Origin: Streptomyces rimosus subsp. rimosus
Lineage (GTDB): Bacteria > Actinomycetota > Actinomycetes > Streptomycetales > Streptomycetaceae
DNA length: 64,000 nucleotides
Assembly (NCBI RefSeq): GCF_000720725.1
Contig: NZ_JOCQ01000009.1
Span: 1-64,000 of the forward strand
Direction: 5' to 3'
The stretch's first letter is position 1; each line of letters opens with the position of its first letter. A program made the translations under genes and the position numbers. The notes beneath the pieces were generated by a model. That model worked only from the letters and a program-made list of their open reading frames with translations. It was not told the origin of the DNA and searched no databases. Positions 57,487 through 64,000 of this stretch are shown piece by piece.

Positions 57487-58275
57487 TCAGATGAACTTCT
57501 GGCCCGCGAGGAACTCGGCGAGCTGCTTGCCGCCCTCGCCCTCGTCCTTGACGATCGTGCCCGCGGTGCGGGCCGGACGCTCGGCCGCCTCGTCGACCTT
57601 GGTCCAGGCGCCCTCCAGGCCGACCTCGTCCGCCTCGATGTCCAGGTCGTCCAGGTCCAGGGACTCCACCGGCTTCTTCTTGGCGGCCATGATGCCCTTG
57701 AAGGACGGGTAACGGGCCTCGCCGGACTGGTCGGTGACCGACACGACGGCCGGCAGCGACGCCTCCAGCTGCTCGGTGGCGGTGTCGCCGTCCCGGCGGC
57801 CCTTGACCGTGCCGCCCTCGACGGAGACCTCGGACAGCTGCGTCACCTGCGGCACGCCCAGCCGCTCGGCGAGCAGCGCGGGCAGCACGCCCATCGTGCC
57901 GTCGGTGGAGGCCATACCGCAGACGACCAGGTCGTAGCCGGTCTTCTCGATGGCCTTGGCGAGTACCAGGGAGGTGCCGAGCGCGTCGGTGCCGTGCAGG
58001 TCGTCGTCCTCGACGTGCACGCCCTTGTCGGCGCCCATCGACAGGGCCTTGCGCAGCGCGTCGTTGGCGTCCTCGGGGCCGACGGTCAGGACCGTGATCT
58101 CCGCGTCGTCGTCGGCGGCTTCCTTGATCTGCAGGGCCTGCTCGACCGCGTACTCGTCGAGCTCCGAGAGCAGGCCGTCCACGTCGTCGCGGTCGACGGT
58201 CAGGTCCTCGGCGAAGTGCCGGTCGCCGGTGGCGTCGGGCACGTACTTCACACAGACAACGATCCTCAGGCTCAC
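57487..58275 (-). CDS. etfB: Electron transfer flavoprotein beta subunit
   Basis: 262 residues. IVVCVKYVPDATGDRHFAED at the N-terminus, DEYAVEQALQIKEAAD, VLTVGPEDANDALRKALSMG, AMP-binding and recognition region LVVCGMASTDGTMGVLPALL, and the acyl-CoA dehydrogenase recognition loop near SFKGIMAAKKKPVESLDLDD. The GTG start has GGAG before it. First gene of etfBA; the palindrome at 58385-58396 is a possible fatty-acid-related operator. Confidence 0.95.
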   Translation of the reverse strand: MSLRIVVCVKYVPDATGDRHFAEDLTVDRDDVDGLLSELDEYAVEQALQIKEAADDDAEITVLTVGPEDANDALRKALSMGADKGVHVEDDDLHGTDALGTSLVLAKAIEKTGYDLVVCGMASTDGTMGVLPALLAERLGVPQVTQLSEVSVEGGTVKGRRDGDTATEQLEASLPAVVSVTDQSGEARYPSFKGIMAAKKKPVESLDLDDLDIEADEVGLEGAWTKVDEAAERPARTAGTIVKDEGEGGKQLAEFLAGQKFI

Positions 58276-58384
58276 GCCGGCTCTCCTACCTGCTTCGACT
58301 CTTCCGAACTGCCTTGTGCTGGCAGCATAGGCGCCTGTTGGGGCGGCTTCCGGCCGGATGGGGTTCCCGCGCCGACCGAAATAT

Positions 58385-58396
58385 TACTCGCCAGTA
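58385..58396. promoter_or_regulatory. TACT-N4-AGTA inverted repeat upstream of etfB
   Basis: TACTCGCCAGTA at 58385-58396, inside an AT-rich patch, 110 bases upstream of the etfB start and about 56 upstream of a likely -10 (TATGCT on the minus strand, 58324-58329). Such sites are typical of TetR-type regulators of fatty-acid oxidation in actinobacteria; the regulator here is unknown. Confidence 0.4.
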
Positions 58397-58535
58397 CACC
58401 CACCCCTTTCCCCGGAAGCAAGGCCGTTGAACTGTGACGTTGCCAACGGATACGGATGGGGCGCGGGAGCCGCCGACACGGAACCGGCGGGCCGCGCGAA
58501 GCGTTGAGCCGGCCGCGCGGGGAGCCCGGCGGGGC

Positions 58536-59060
58536 TCAGTCGCGCAGCGCGTTGAAGCGGCCCTCGTGGTACAGCAGCGGACGGCTGCGCCCGGCCGTCC
58601 CGGCGTAGCCCTCCGGGTCGCCCTCGACGACCTTCCCGAGCACGATCCGGTGGTCACCGGCGGGCACCCGGGCCACCACCTCGCACACCAGCCACGCCAG
58701 CACACCGTCCAGCAGCGGCACGCCGTGCGGCCCCGGACGCCAGGAGGTCGGCGGGGCGAAGCGGTCGGCGCCGCTGCGCGCGAACGTGGTGGCCAGCTCC
58801 CGCTGGTGCTCGCCGAGTATGTGGACGCCGATGTGGCCGGCCTCGGAGACCGCGGGCCAGCAGGAGGAGCCGGTGCTGATGCCGAAGGAGAGCAGGGGCG
58901 GGTCGGCGGCCACCGAGGTCAGCGAGGTGGCGGTGAAGCCGGCCGGGCGGCCGCCGGGCGCGGTGATCACGGCGACGCCGGCGGCGTGCTGCCGGAAGAC
59001 GGAGCGCAGCAGGTCGGGAGTGGCGGCACGGGGCGTACCGAGGTCGGTCGGTACCGTCAT
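58536..59060 (-). CDS. Flavin reductase-like FMN-binding protein
   Basis: 174 residues. DLLRSVFRQHAAGVAVITAP, GFTATSLTSVAADPPLLSFG (FMN phosphate binding), HIGVHILGEHQRELATTFAR, HRIVLGKVVEGDPEG and PLLYHEGRFNALRD at the end, the pattern of HpaC/ActVB-like reductases that supply reduced flavin to monooxygenases. AAGGACACC precedes the ATG at 59060. No monooxygenase is adjacent. Confidence 0.88.
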   Translation of the reverse strand: MTVPTDLGTPRAATPDLLRSVFRQHAAGVAVITAPGGRPAGFTATSLTSVAADPPLLSFGISTGSSCWPAVSEAGHIGVHILGEHQRELATTFARSGADRFAPPTSWRPGPHGVPLLDGVLAWLVCEVVARVPAGDHRIVLGKVVEGDPEGYAGTAGRSRPLLYHEGRFNALRD

Positions 59061-59270
59061 GATGGTGTCCTTCTGCCGTGGGGACCGGGCCGGCGCGGCG
59101 CCGTCACCGGCACCGCGGAAGTCGTCGCCGCTCACGTACGGGGACAGCGCTCGCCGACGGCGTACGGAGGGTCCGCGGGCGCGCGTCCGTGAAGAAGGGG
59201 TCCTGGCCGCATGACGTCACCCTGACGATGCGTGTGGCGGGCAGTCAAGTAACGCCGGAAATCTGGGAGA

Positions 59271-59603
59271 TCAATCACGGACGGCGGCCCCCAGCGCTGC
59301 GATGACGTCGGCCTTGCGGGGCTGTCCGGCCGCGCGGCGCACCAGCGTGCCGTCACCGTCGAGCACCAGCACCGTGGGCGTGCGCTCGATGCGCAGCATC
59401 CGTACGAGGTCCAGGTGCGCCTCGGCGTCGATCTCGACGTGGGCCACCCCGTCCACCATGTCCGCCACCTCGGCCAGGGTGCGCCGGGTGGCCCGGCAGG
59501 GCTGGCAGAAGGCGCTGGAGAACTGCACGAGCGTGGCCCGCTCCCCCAGCTCCGCGCCCACCGCGGCGGCTCCCAGCCGCGTCCCCACGTCCTGCCCTCG
59601 CAA
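59271..59603 (-). CDS. Thioredoxin-family protein
   Basis: 110 residues. TLVQFSSAFCQPCRATRRTL carries the redox CQPC motif (about 33-36); cis-proline in RIERTPTVLVLDGDGTLVRR (about 75). The absence of the usual Trp before the first Cys (here AFC) and the short length suggest a specialised thioredoxin. The start is probably TTG at 59603 with GGGAGGGTGAGG upstream; GTG at 59588 is an alternative. Cytoplasmic. Confidence 0.85.
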   Translation of the reverse strand: MRGQDVGTRLGAAAVGAELGERATLVQFSSAFCQPCRATRRTLAEVADMVDGVAHVEIDAEAHLDLVRMLRIERTPTVLVLDGDGTLVRRAAGQPRKADVIAALGAAVRD

Positions 59604-59904
59604 ACCTCACCCTCCCGTTCACGTACCCGGCCCTGCTGTCGTCCGGTGCAGCGTCCGCGGGGCCGCAATCATTCCCGTGGCCGGGGTGCCCCGTATACCG
59701 CCCGGGATGCCCGGTGTACCGTCCGCGGTGAGGGGAAATCGCTCCAGGTGACCACCACGTGACGAGGATCTCCCGGCGGCGGGGGCCCGTACGGTGGCCC
59801 CCGGGCCGCGGATCGGGCACGATCTCCCGAAAGCCGCATACTTACGGCTGCGTAACGTCTTCGCCGGGAGAACCCTCCCCAGGCACAGAAAAGGGGTCCC
59901 CGAC
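59604..59904. other. 301-base divergent intergenic region
   Basis: Between the thioredoxin (leftward) and acyltransferase (rightward). It holds two imperfect 19-bp direct repeats with a 21-base period (59682-59700 and 59703-59721, three mismatches), and a TTACG-GCTG-CGTAA inverted repeat (59842-59855) about 50 bases before the acyltransferase ATG that could be an operator. No gene was recognised. Confidence 0.5.
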
Positions 59905-60618
59905 ATGGCAGAGCTCGTCTACCCGCCCGTCATCGGCGCCGCCCGTGCGGCGTTCAAGGCGCTCGACCTCAAGTTCGACATCGCCGGGGCCGACCACATA
60001 CCCCGGCGCGGCGGCGCGGTCCTGGTGAGCAACCACATCGGATACCTGGATTTCATCTTCTGCGGCCTGGCCGCCCGCCCGGCCAAGCGCCTGGTGCGCT
60101 TCATGGCGAAGGAGTCGGTCTTCCGGCACAAGGTGTCGGGGCCGCTGATGCGCGCGATGAAGCACATCCCGGTGGACCGCACGCAGGGCGTCCACGCCTA
60201 CAAGCACGCGCTGAGCGCGCTGCGCGGCGGGGAGATCATCGGGGTCTTCCCGGAGGCGACGATCTCGGAGTCCTTCACGCTCAAGACCTTCAAGTCGGGT
60301 GCGGCCCGGCTGGCGCAGGAGGCGGGCGTGCCGCTGCTACCGATGGCGCTGTGGGGCACCCAGCGGCTGTGGACCAAGGGGCACAAGCGGGACCTGGGCC
60401 GCAACCACTTCCCGATCACCATCCGGGTCGGCGAGCCGGTGGAGGCGTCGCCGGACGAGCAGACCGAGAAGATCACCGACCGGCTGCGGTCCCGCGTGCA
60501 GGACCTGCTGGAGGCGGCGCAGCGCGCGTATCCGGTACGCCCCAAGGGCCCGGAGGACACCTGGTGGGTCCCGGCGCACCTCGGGGGCACGGCACCGGCG
60601 CCGGGCGCCACGGCCTGA
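59905..60618 (+). CDS. 1-acyl-sn-glycerol-3-phosphate acyltransferase (PlsC family)
   Basis: 237 residues. Catalytic HX4D in VLVSNHIGYLDFIFCGLAAR (about 44-49), motif II-like RFMAKESVFRH, substrate-phosphate motif VFPEATIS (FPEGT variant with Ala for Gly-Thr) and PLLPMALWGTQRLW. The FPEATISESF form is typical of actinobacterial PlsC-like enzymes. It makes phosphatidic acid from lysophosphatidate at the membrane. AAAAGGGG lies about 9 bases before the ATG. Confidence 0.9.
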   Translation: MAELVYPPVIGAARAAFKALDLKFDIAGADHIPRRGGAVLVSNHIGYLDFIFCGLAARPAKRLVRFMAKESVFRHKVSGPLMRAMKHIPVDRTQGVHAYKHALSALRGGEIIGVFPEATISESFTLKTFKSGAARLAQEAGVPLLPMALWGTQRLWTKGHKRDLGRNHFPITIRVGEPVEASPDEQTEKITDRLRSRVQDLLEAAQRAYPVRPKGPEDTWWVPAHLGGTAPAPGATA

Positions 60619-60636
60619 CCCGGCGGGGGCCGCGGC

Positions 60637-61338
60637 TCAGCCGAAGAGCCGCGGCTCCCCCACCTCGACGCGCGCGTCGGGGCAGGTCTTCTCCAGCGCC
60701 TCGGCGAGTTCGGCCGCCGCGGCGGTCAGTTCCGCAGCGGTCATCGGCGCCATCCGCTCCAGCAGGAACAGCGCGTTCACGGAGGAGTCGGTGAGCCGCG
60801 TGCGTACGCCCTGACGCCAGTTCCAGCGGCGGCAGGTCACCCCCTCACCGTCGCACCACACCACCTCGCCGGGCTCCGGGTGCTCGATCACCCGCTCGCC
60901 GCCGGCCGCGGTCACGAACGGCTCCGCGCCGGTGGCCCGCACCAGCCGCATACCGCCCCGGATGTGGTCCAGGTCCTCGCCGCCGACCGGGATCAGGTGG
61001 GCCACGCTGATCGCGTTGTAGAGGTCGACGAGGCGGTTGATGCGCGGCAGCCCGCCGTCCGCGAGGGCCCGCTTGGCCAGCGCCTCGGCCGAGTTGCGGG
61101 TACGGGACGGCTTGGTGCCGAAGGCGGTGTACGCGGCGCGCCAGGCGGCGATGTGCGGGTCGTCCTGCGGCGCCCGGCCGTCCAGCCGCTCCGCGAGCCG
61201 CCGGGCGGCGGCGTCCAGCAGCGCCGAAGAGGCTTCGTCGCTGGGCCCGTTGGTCAGGCCGTACGCCTCGACGGCGACGTAGCCGAAGCCGGGCGCGAGG
61301 GCGCGTACCTCGTCGGAGACGTGCAGGGGGAGAGTCAT
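60637..61338 (-). CDS. B3/B4 domain-containing protein
   Basis: 233 residues. FGYVAVEAYGLTNGPSDEAS, AAWRAAYTAFGTKPSRTRNS, LPRINRLVDLYNAISVAHLI, VVWCDGEGVTCRRWNWRQGV: the B3/B4 fold seen in the editing half of phenylalanyl-tRNA synthetase beta, here as a free-standing protein. Such proteins may edit mischarged tRNA or modify amino acids; activity unproven. ATG at 61338, or GTG two codons upstream. A perfect 15-bp palindrome 130 bases upstream suggests regulation. Confidence 0.85.
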   Translation of the reverse strand: MTLPLHVSDEVRALAPGFGYVAVEAYGLTNGPSDEASSALLDAAARRLAERLDGRAPQDDPHIAAWRAAYTAFGTKPSRTRNSAEALAKRALADGGLPRINRLVDLYNAISVAHLIPVGGEDLDHIRGGMRLVRATGAEPFVTAAGGERVIEHPEPGEVVWCDGEGVTCRRWNWRQGVRTRLTDSSVNALFLLERMAPMTAAELTAAAAELAEALEKTCPDARVEVGEPRLFG

Positions 61339-61467
61339 CGTCACGTGCCTCGGGGATCGTCGGGCGGAAGCACCGGGCGGCGGGGACGCGGCCGCCACGG
61401 GCTTCGGGACCGGTCGGCGGCCTCCGGGAGGCATTGGAGCACAGCGGGTCATGGTTCAGCAAACCGT

Positions 61468-61482
61468 ACTGGACGGTCCAGT
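61468..61482. promoter_or_regulatory. ACTGGAC-G-GTCCAGT perfect palindrome upstream of the B3/B4 gene
   Basis: A 7-bp perfect inverted repeat with a one-base centre. It lies beyond the threonine-aldolase terminator and 130 bases before the B3/B4 start, next to a run TGCACTGCACTGCGCTGGAC with further half-sites. A dimeric regulator site, possibly of the GntR/MocR type, is likely. Confidence 0.5.
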
Positions 61483-61525
61483 GCACTGCACTGCGCTGGA
61501 CAGCGCGGCACTGCGTACCGCATGA

Positions 61526-61569
61526 CGCCGCGCCTGGCGGATGACCGCGGTCATCCGCCAGGCGCGGCG
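61526..61569 (-). terminator. 44-bp perfect palindrome, terminator of the aldolase operon
   Basis: A 44-bp perfect palindrome centred on CCGCGG (61545-61550), 13 bases after the threonine-aldolase stop. Confidence 0.8.
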
Positions 61570-61582
61570 CTCACCGTGCGGC

Positions 61583-62653
61583 CTACCGCCGCATTTCCTC
61601 CCGCAGAGCCTCCACCAGCCCGTCCACGTCCTCCACCGTCGTGTCGAAGGAGCACATCCAGCGGACGTCACCGGCCGCCTCGTCCCAGAAGTAGAAGCGG
61701 TAGCGCTTCTGGAGGCGCTCGGTGACGTCGTGCGGCAGGCGCGCGAAGACGGCATTGGCCTGCACCGGGTAGAGGATCTCCACGCCGTCGACCGTGCGGA
61801 CGCCGGCGGCGAGGCGCTTGGCCATCGTGTTGGCGTGCCGGGCGTTGCGCAGCCACAGGTCGCGGGCCAGCAGGGCCTCGAACTGCGCGGATATGAAGCG
61901 CATCTTGGAGGCCAGCTGCATGGACATCTTGCGTACGTGCTTCATCGCGCGCACCGCGTCCGGGTTGATGACCACCACGGCCTCGCCGAACAGGGCGCCG
62001 TTCTTCGTGCCGCCGAGGGAGAGCACGTCCACCCCGACCGCGTTCGTGAACGCCCGCATCGGGACGTCCAGCGACGCCGCCGCGTTGGCGATCCGCGACC
62101 CGTCCAGGTGCACGAGCATGTTGCGCTCGTGGGCGTGCTCGCAGATGGCCCGCACCTCGTCGGGGGTGTAGACCGTGCCCAGCTCGGTGTTCTGGGTGAT
62201 CGAGACGACCTGCGGCATGGCGCGGTGCTCGTCGTCCCAGCCGTACGCCTGCCGGTCGATCAGCTCGGGCGTGAGCTTGCCGTCCTCGGTCGGTACGGTC
62301 AGCAGCTTCAGCCCGCCGACGCGTTCGGGAGCGCCGCACTCGTCGACGTGGATGTGCGCGCTCTCGGCGCAGATCACCGCGCCCCAGCGGTCGGTCATCG
62401 CCTGGAGGGCGACCACGTTGGCGCCGGTGCCGTTGAAGACCGGGAACGCCTCGGCGGTCTGCCCGAAGTGGCTGCGGATGACACGCTGGAGGTGTTCGGT
62501 GTACTGGTCCTCGCCGTAGGCGACCTGGTGGCCGCCGTTGGCCTGGGCGATGGCCGCCAGCACCTCGGGGTGGACACCCGCGTAGTTGTCGCTGGCGAAG
62601 CCGCGCACCGTCGGGTCGTGGCGCCGCTGGGCGTCGGTCCGCCGTTCGGTCAC
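61583..62653 (-). CDS. Low-specificity L-threonine aldolase-like PLP enzyme
   Basis: 356 residues. GFASDNYAGVHPEVLAAIAQ, VFNGTGANVVALQAMTDRWG, HIHVDECGAPERVGGLKLLT, VHLDGSRIANAAASLDVPMR, PLP lysine K217 in LSLGGTKNGALFGEA. Fold-type I enzyme cleaving L-threonine or allo-threonine to glycine and acetaldehyde. The GTG start overlaps the SDR stop by 4 bases. Last gene of a three-gene operon (DUF6421, SDR, aldolase). Confidence 0.92.
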   Translation of the reverse strand: MTERRTDAQRRHDPTVRGFASDNYAGVHPEVLAAIAQANGGHQVAYGEDQYTEHLQRVIRSHFGQTAEAFPVFNGTGANVVALQAMTDRWGAVICAESAHIHVDECGAPERVGGLKLLTVPTEDGKLTPELIDRQAYGWDDEHRAMPQVVSITQNTELGTVYTPDEVRAICEHAHERNMLVHLDGSRIANAAASLDVPMRAFTNAVGVDVLSLGGTKNGALFGEAVVVINPDAVRAMKHVRKMSMQLASKMRFISAQFEALLARDLWLRNARHANTMAKRLAAGVRTVDGVEILYPVQANAVFARLPHDVTERLQKRYRFYFWDEAAGDVRWMCSFDTTVEDVDGLVEALREEMRR

Positions 62654-63411
62654 GCTTCGGGGGTCAGCCACAGACGCTTTCCATTCACTTCCTGGGCGGG
62701 CCGCTCCCAGACGCCGCTGACGGCCTGGGCCAGGTCCTTGACGTCCGTGAAGCCCGCGAACTTGGCATTCGGGCGCTCGGCGCGCATCTGGTCGTTGACG
62801 AGCGCCTTGACCACCAGGATGGCAGCCGCCGCCTTCGGCCCTTCCTCGCCCCCGGACTTGCGGAAGGCGTCGCCGAGGGCCAGCGTCCAGGCCTCGGCGG
62901 CGGCCTTGGACGCGGAGTACGCGGCGTTGCCGGCCGTCGGCTTGCTCGCGCCCGCCGCGCTGACCAGCAGGAACCGGCCGTTGCCGGACCGCTCCAGCGC
63001 GGCCTGGAAGGCCAGCGAGGTGTGCTGGACCGTACGGATGAGGAGCTTTTCCAGCAGGTCCCAGTCCGCGAGGTCGGTCTCCGCGAACGACGCGGAGCCG
63101 CGCCAGCCGCCGACCAGGTGCACCAGCCCGTCGATGCGGCCGAACTCCTTCTCCGTACGGTCGGCCCAGGCGCGCGTCGCGTCGAGGTCCAGCAGATCGA
63201 CGGTGTCGCCGGTGACGGTCGCGCCGCCGTGCGCGTACCGCGCGGCGTCCACGGCCTCCGCCAGCCGCGCGGCGTCCGCGTCCGCGGCCACCACGGTCGC
63301 GCCCGCCTCGGCCAGCCGCAGCAGCGTCGCCCGCCCCGCGGGGCCCGCCGCCCCGGCCACCGCGATGACCGCGCCTTCCAGTGGCCCCTGGCCGTTGGTC
63401 GCAGTACTCAT
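62650..63411 (-). CDS. Short-chain dehydrogenase/reductase
   Basis: 253 residues. Cofactor site AVIAVAGAAGPAGRATLLRL (GxxGxxG variant), DGLVHLVGGWRGSASF in place of NNAG, catalytic Ser in FLLVSAAGASKP and YSASKAAAEAWTLAL (Tyr-x3-Lys). The unusual GAAGPAG nucleotide loop and HLVGGW are typical of this SDR branch in actinobacteria. Middle gene of the operon; its end overlaps the aldolase start. Substrate unknown. Confidence 0.9.
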   Translation of the reverse strand: MSTATNGQGPLEGAVIAVAGAAGPAGRATLLRLAEAGATVVAADADAARLAEAVDAARYAHGGATVTGDTVDLLDLDATRAWADRTEKEFGRIDGLVHLVGGWRGSASFAETDLADWDLLEKLLIRTVQHTSLAFQAALERSGNGRFLLVSAAGASKPTAGNAAYSASKAAAEAWTLALGDAFRKSGGEEGPKAAAAILVVKALVNDQMRAERPNAKFAGFTDVKDLAQAVSGVWERPAQEVNGKRLWLTPEA

Positions 63412-63458
63412 GTCCCTCGTCTCCTCGTGCTCCGGCCTGCCCTGGGTGCCGCCGGCGC

Positions 63459-64000
63459 TCACACCGCCACCGGCACGTCGCTGTGGGCCGTGATGCCCTT
63501 CGTGGAGGCAATCACGCCGCGCAGTTTCTTGGCGAGGGCCTCGTAGAACATGCTGAGCGGAAATTCGTCCGGCAGGACGTCGTCGACGAGCTTGCGCGGC
63601 GGCTTGTCGAGGTCGAGCGCGTCCGGTCCCTTGGCCCAGACGGAGCCGGGGTGCGGGGCGAGGTAGGTCGAGACGAGGTCGTAGGCGGCGAACCAGTGGA
63701 CCAGCTTGGGCCGGTCGATGCCGTCCCGGTACAGCTTCTCGATCTCGCCGCACAGCTGGTTGGTGACCTGCGGGGCCCGCTCCCAGTCGATGTGCAGGGT
63801 GTTGTCCGTCCAGCGTACGACGTCGTGCCGGTGCAGGTAGGCGAAGAGCAGCTGGCCGCCGAGGCCGTCGTAGTTGCGCACCCGGTCACCGGTGACGGGG
63901 AAGCGGAACAGCCGGTCGAAGATGACCGCGTACTGGACGTCGCGGGCCTGGCGCACGCCCTCCGCCTCCAGCTTCACGGCCTCCTTGAAGGCGGTCAGGT
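63459..64000 (-). CDS. DUF6421 family protein, N-terminus beyond window
   Basis: The frame is open to the right edge; only the last 180 or so codons are visible. Segment: EGVRQARDVQYAVIFDRLFR, FPVTGDRVRNYDGLGGQLLF, AYLHRHDVVRWTDNTLHIDW, HWFAAYDLVSTYLAPHPGSV and the tail KLRGVIASTKGITAHSDVPV. I recall this as DUF6421, found upstream of an SDR and a threonine aldolase in many streptomycetes; function unknown. A GTG at 63977 could be mistaken for the start but the frame continues upstream in homologous sequence (TAFKEAVKLEAEG). The gap to the SDR is 47 bases. Confidence 0.8.
   Translation of the reverse strand, partial: LTAFKEAVKLEAEGVRQARDVQYAVIFDRLFRFPVTGDRVRNYDGLGGQLLFAYLHRHDVVRWTDNTLHIDWERAPQVTNQLCGEIEKLYRDGIDRPKLVHWFAAYDLVSTYLAPHPGSVWAKGPDALDLDKPPRKLVDDVLPDEFPLSMFYEALAKKLRGVIASTKGITAHSDVPVAV

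Overview
The window is a stretch of a high-GC actinomycete chromosome, almost certainly Streptomyces or a close relative. The signs are the strong third-position GC bias, frequent GTG and TTG starts, GGAGG-type ribosome binding sites, long G+C palindromes without U-tracts as terminators, and families typical of the genus: SCO4225-like and Rv1733c-like membrane proteins, DUF6643, DUF4865, DUF5133, many HATPase anti-sigma proteins, SpoIIE phosphatase and mycothiol-linked enzymes. I saw no rRNA, tRNA, transposase, prophage block or CRISPR array. It reads as ordinary chromosome with accessory patches.

Layout. 0-14 kb: a truncated TerD-family gene, a Pro-rich small protein, a MOSC protein, a MEDS-STAS/HATPase partner-switch pair, divergent CBS-BON and Rv1733c-type genes, a beta-helix/AAA+ fusion, a membrane GHSQG hydrolase, a DeoR regulator, a cysteine-synthase-like desulfhydrase and another HATPase protein. 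14-18.4 kb: a one-direction cluster (TetR, cupin, DUF4865, phosphotriesterase-like hydrolase, Asp/Glu racemase-like protein) ending in a decayed VOC gene broken by a 14-bp tandem duplication. 18.4-28.7 kb: ROK regulator, a mycothiol-dependent isomerase gene interrupted by an in-frame TGA, a secreted Cys-containing protein, a NarL-type two-component pair with a likely autoregulatory palindrome, geranylgeranyl-reductase-like flavoprotein, M20 dipeptidase, P-loop/Nudix fusion and a holin-like protein. 28.8-38.7 kb: sugar-uptake region: a solute-binding lipoprotein and two permeases (no ATPase gene) divergent from a secreted GH27 alpha-galactosidase, then a receptor Ser/Thr kinase, a ROK sugar kinase and a LacI regulator around a CG-centred palindrome.

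38.7-47.4 kb: two alpha/beta hydrolases and a HelR-type helicase-like ATPase (RNA-polymerase recycling, rifamycin tolerance), with two paralogous secreted beta-propeller proteins on either side. Between helR and the rightward propeller gene lies a near-perfect rifamycin-associated element (RAE). It carries the -35 of a strong rightward promoter whose predicted transcript runs straight into an intrinsic terminator. This is the most interesting signal in the window. 47.4-56.4 kb: a DUF6986 lyase-like protein, a 1255-residue HTH-nSTAND-TM-WD40 protein (14 blades), DinB, SpoIIE phosphatase with a FUSC membrane protein, DUF5133, and an overlapping anti-sigma/sigma (SigB/F family) pair. 56.4-64 kb: etfBA, flavin reductase, thioredoxin, acyltransferase, B3/B4 protein, and an operon of DUF6421 (cut by the window edge), SDR and threonine aldolase.

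A recurring theme is stress signalling by partner switching: an STAS antagonist, three HATPase kinases, a SpoIIE phosphatase and a sigma factor lie within 55 kb. All functions are inferred from motifs read by eye; no database search was run.
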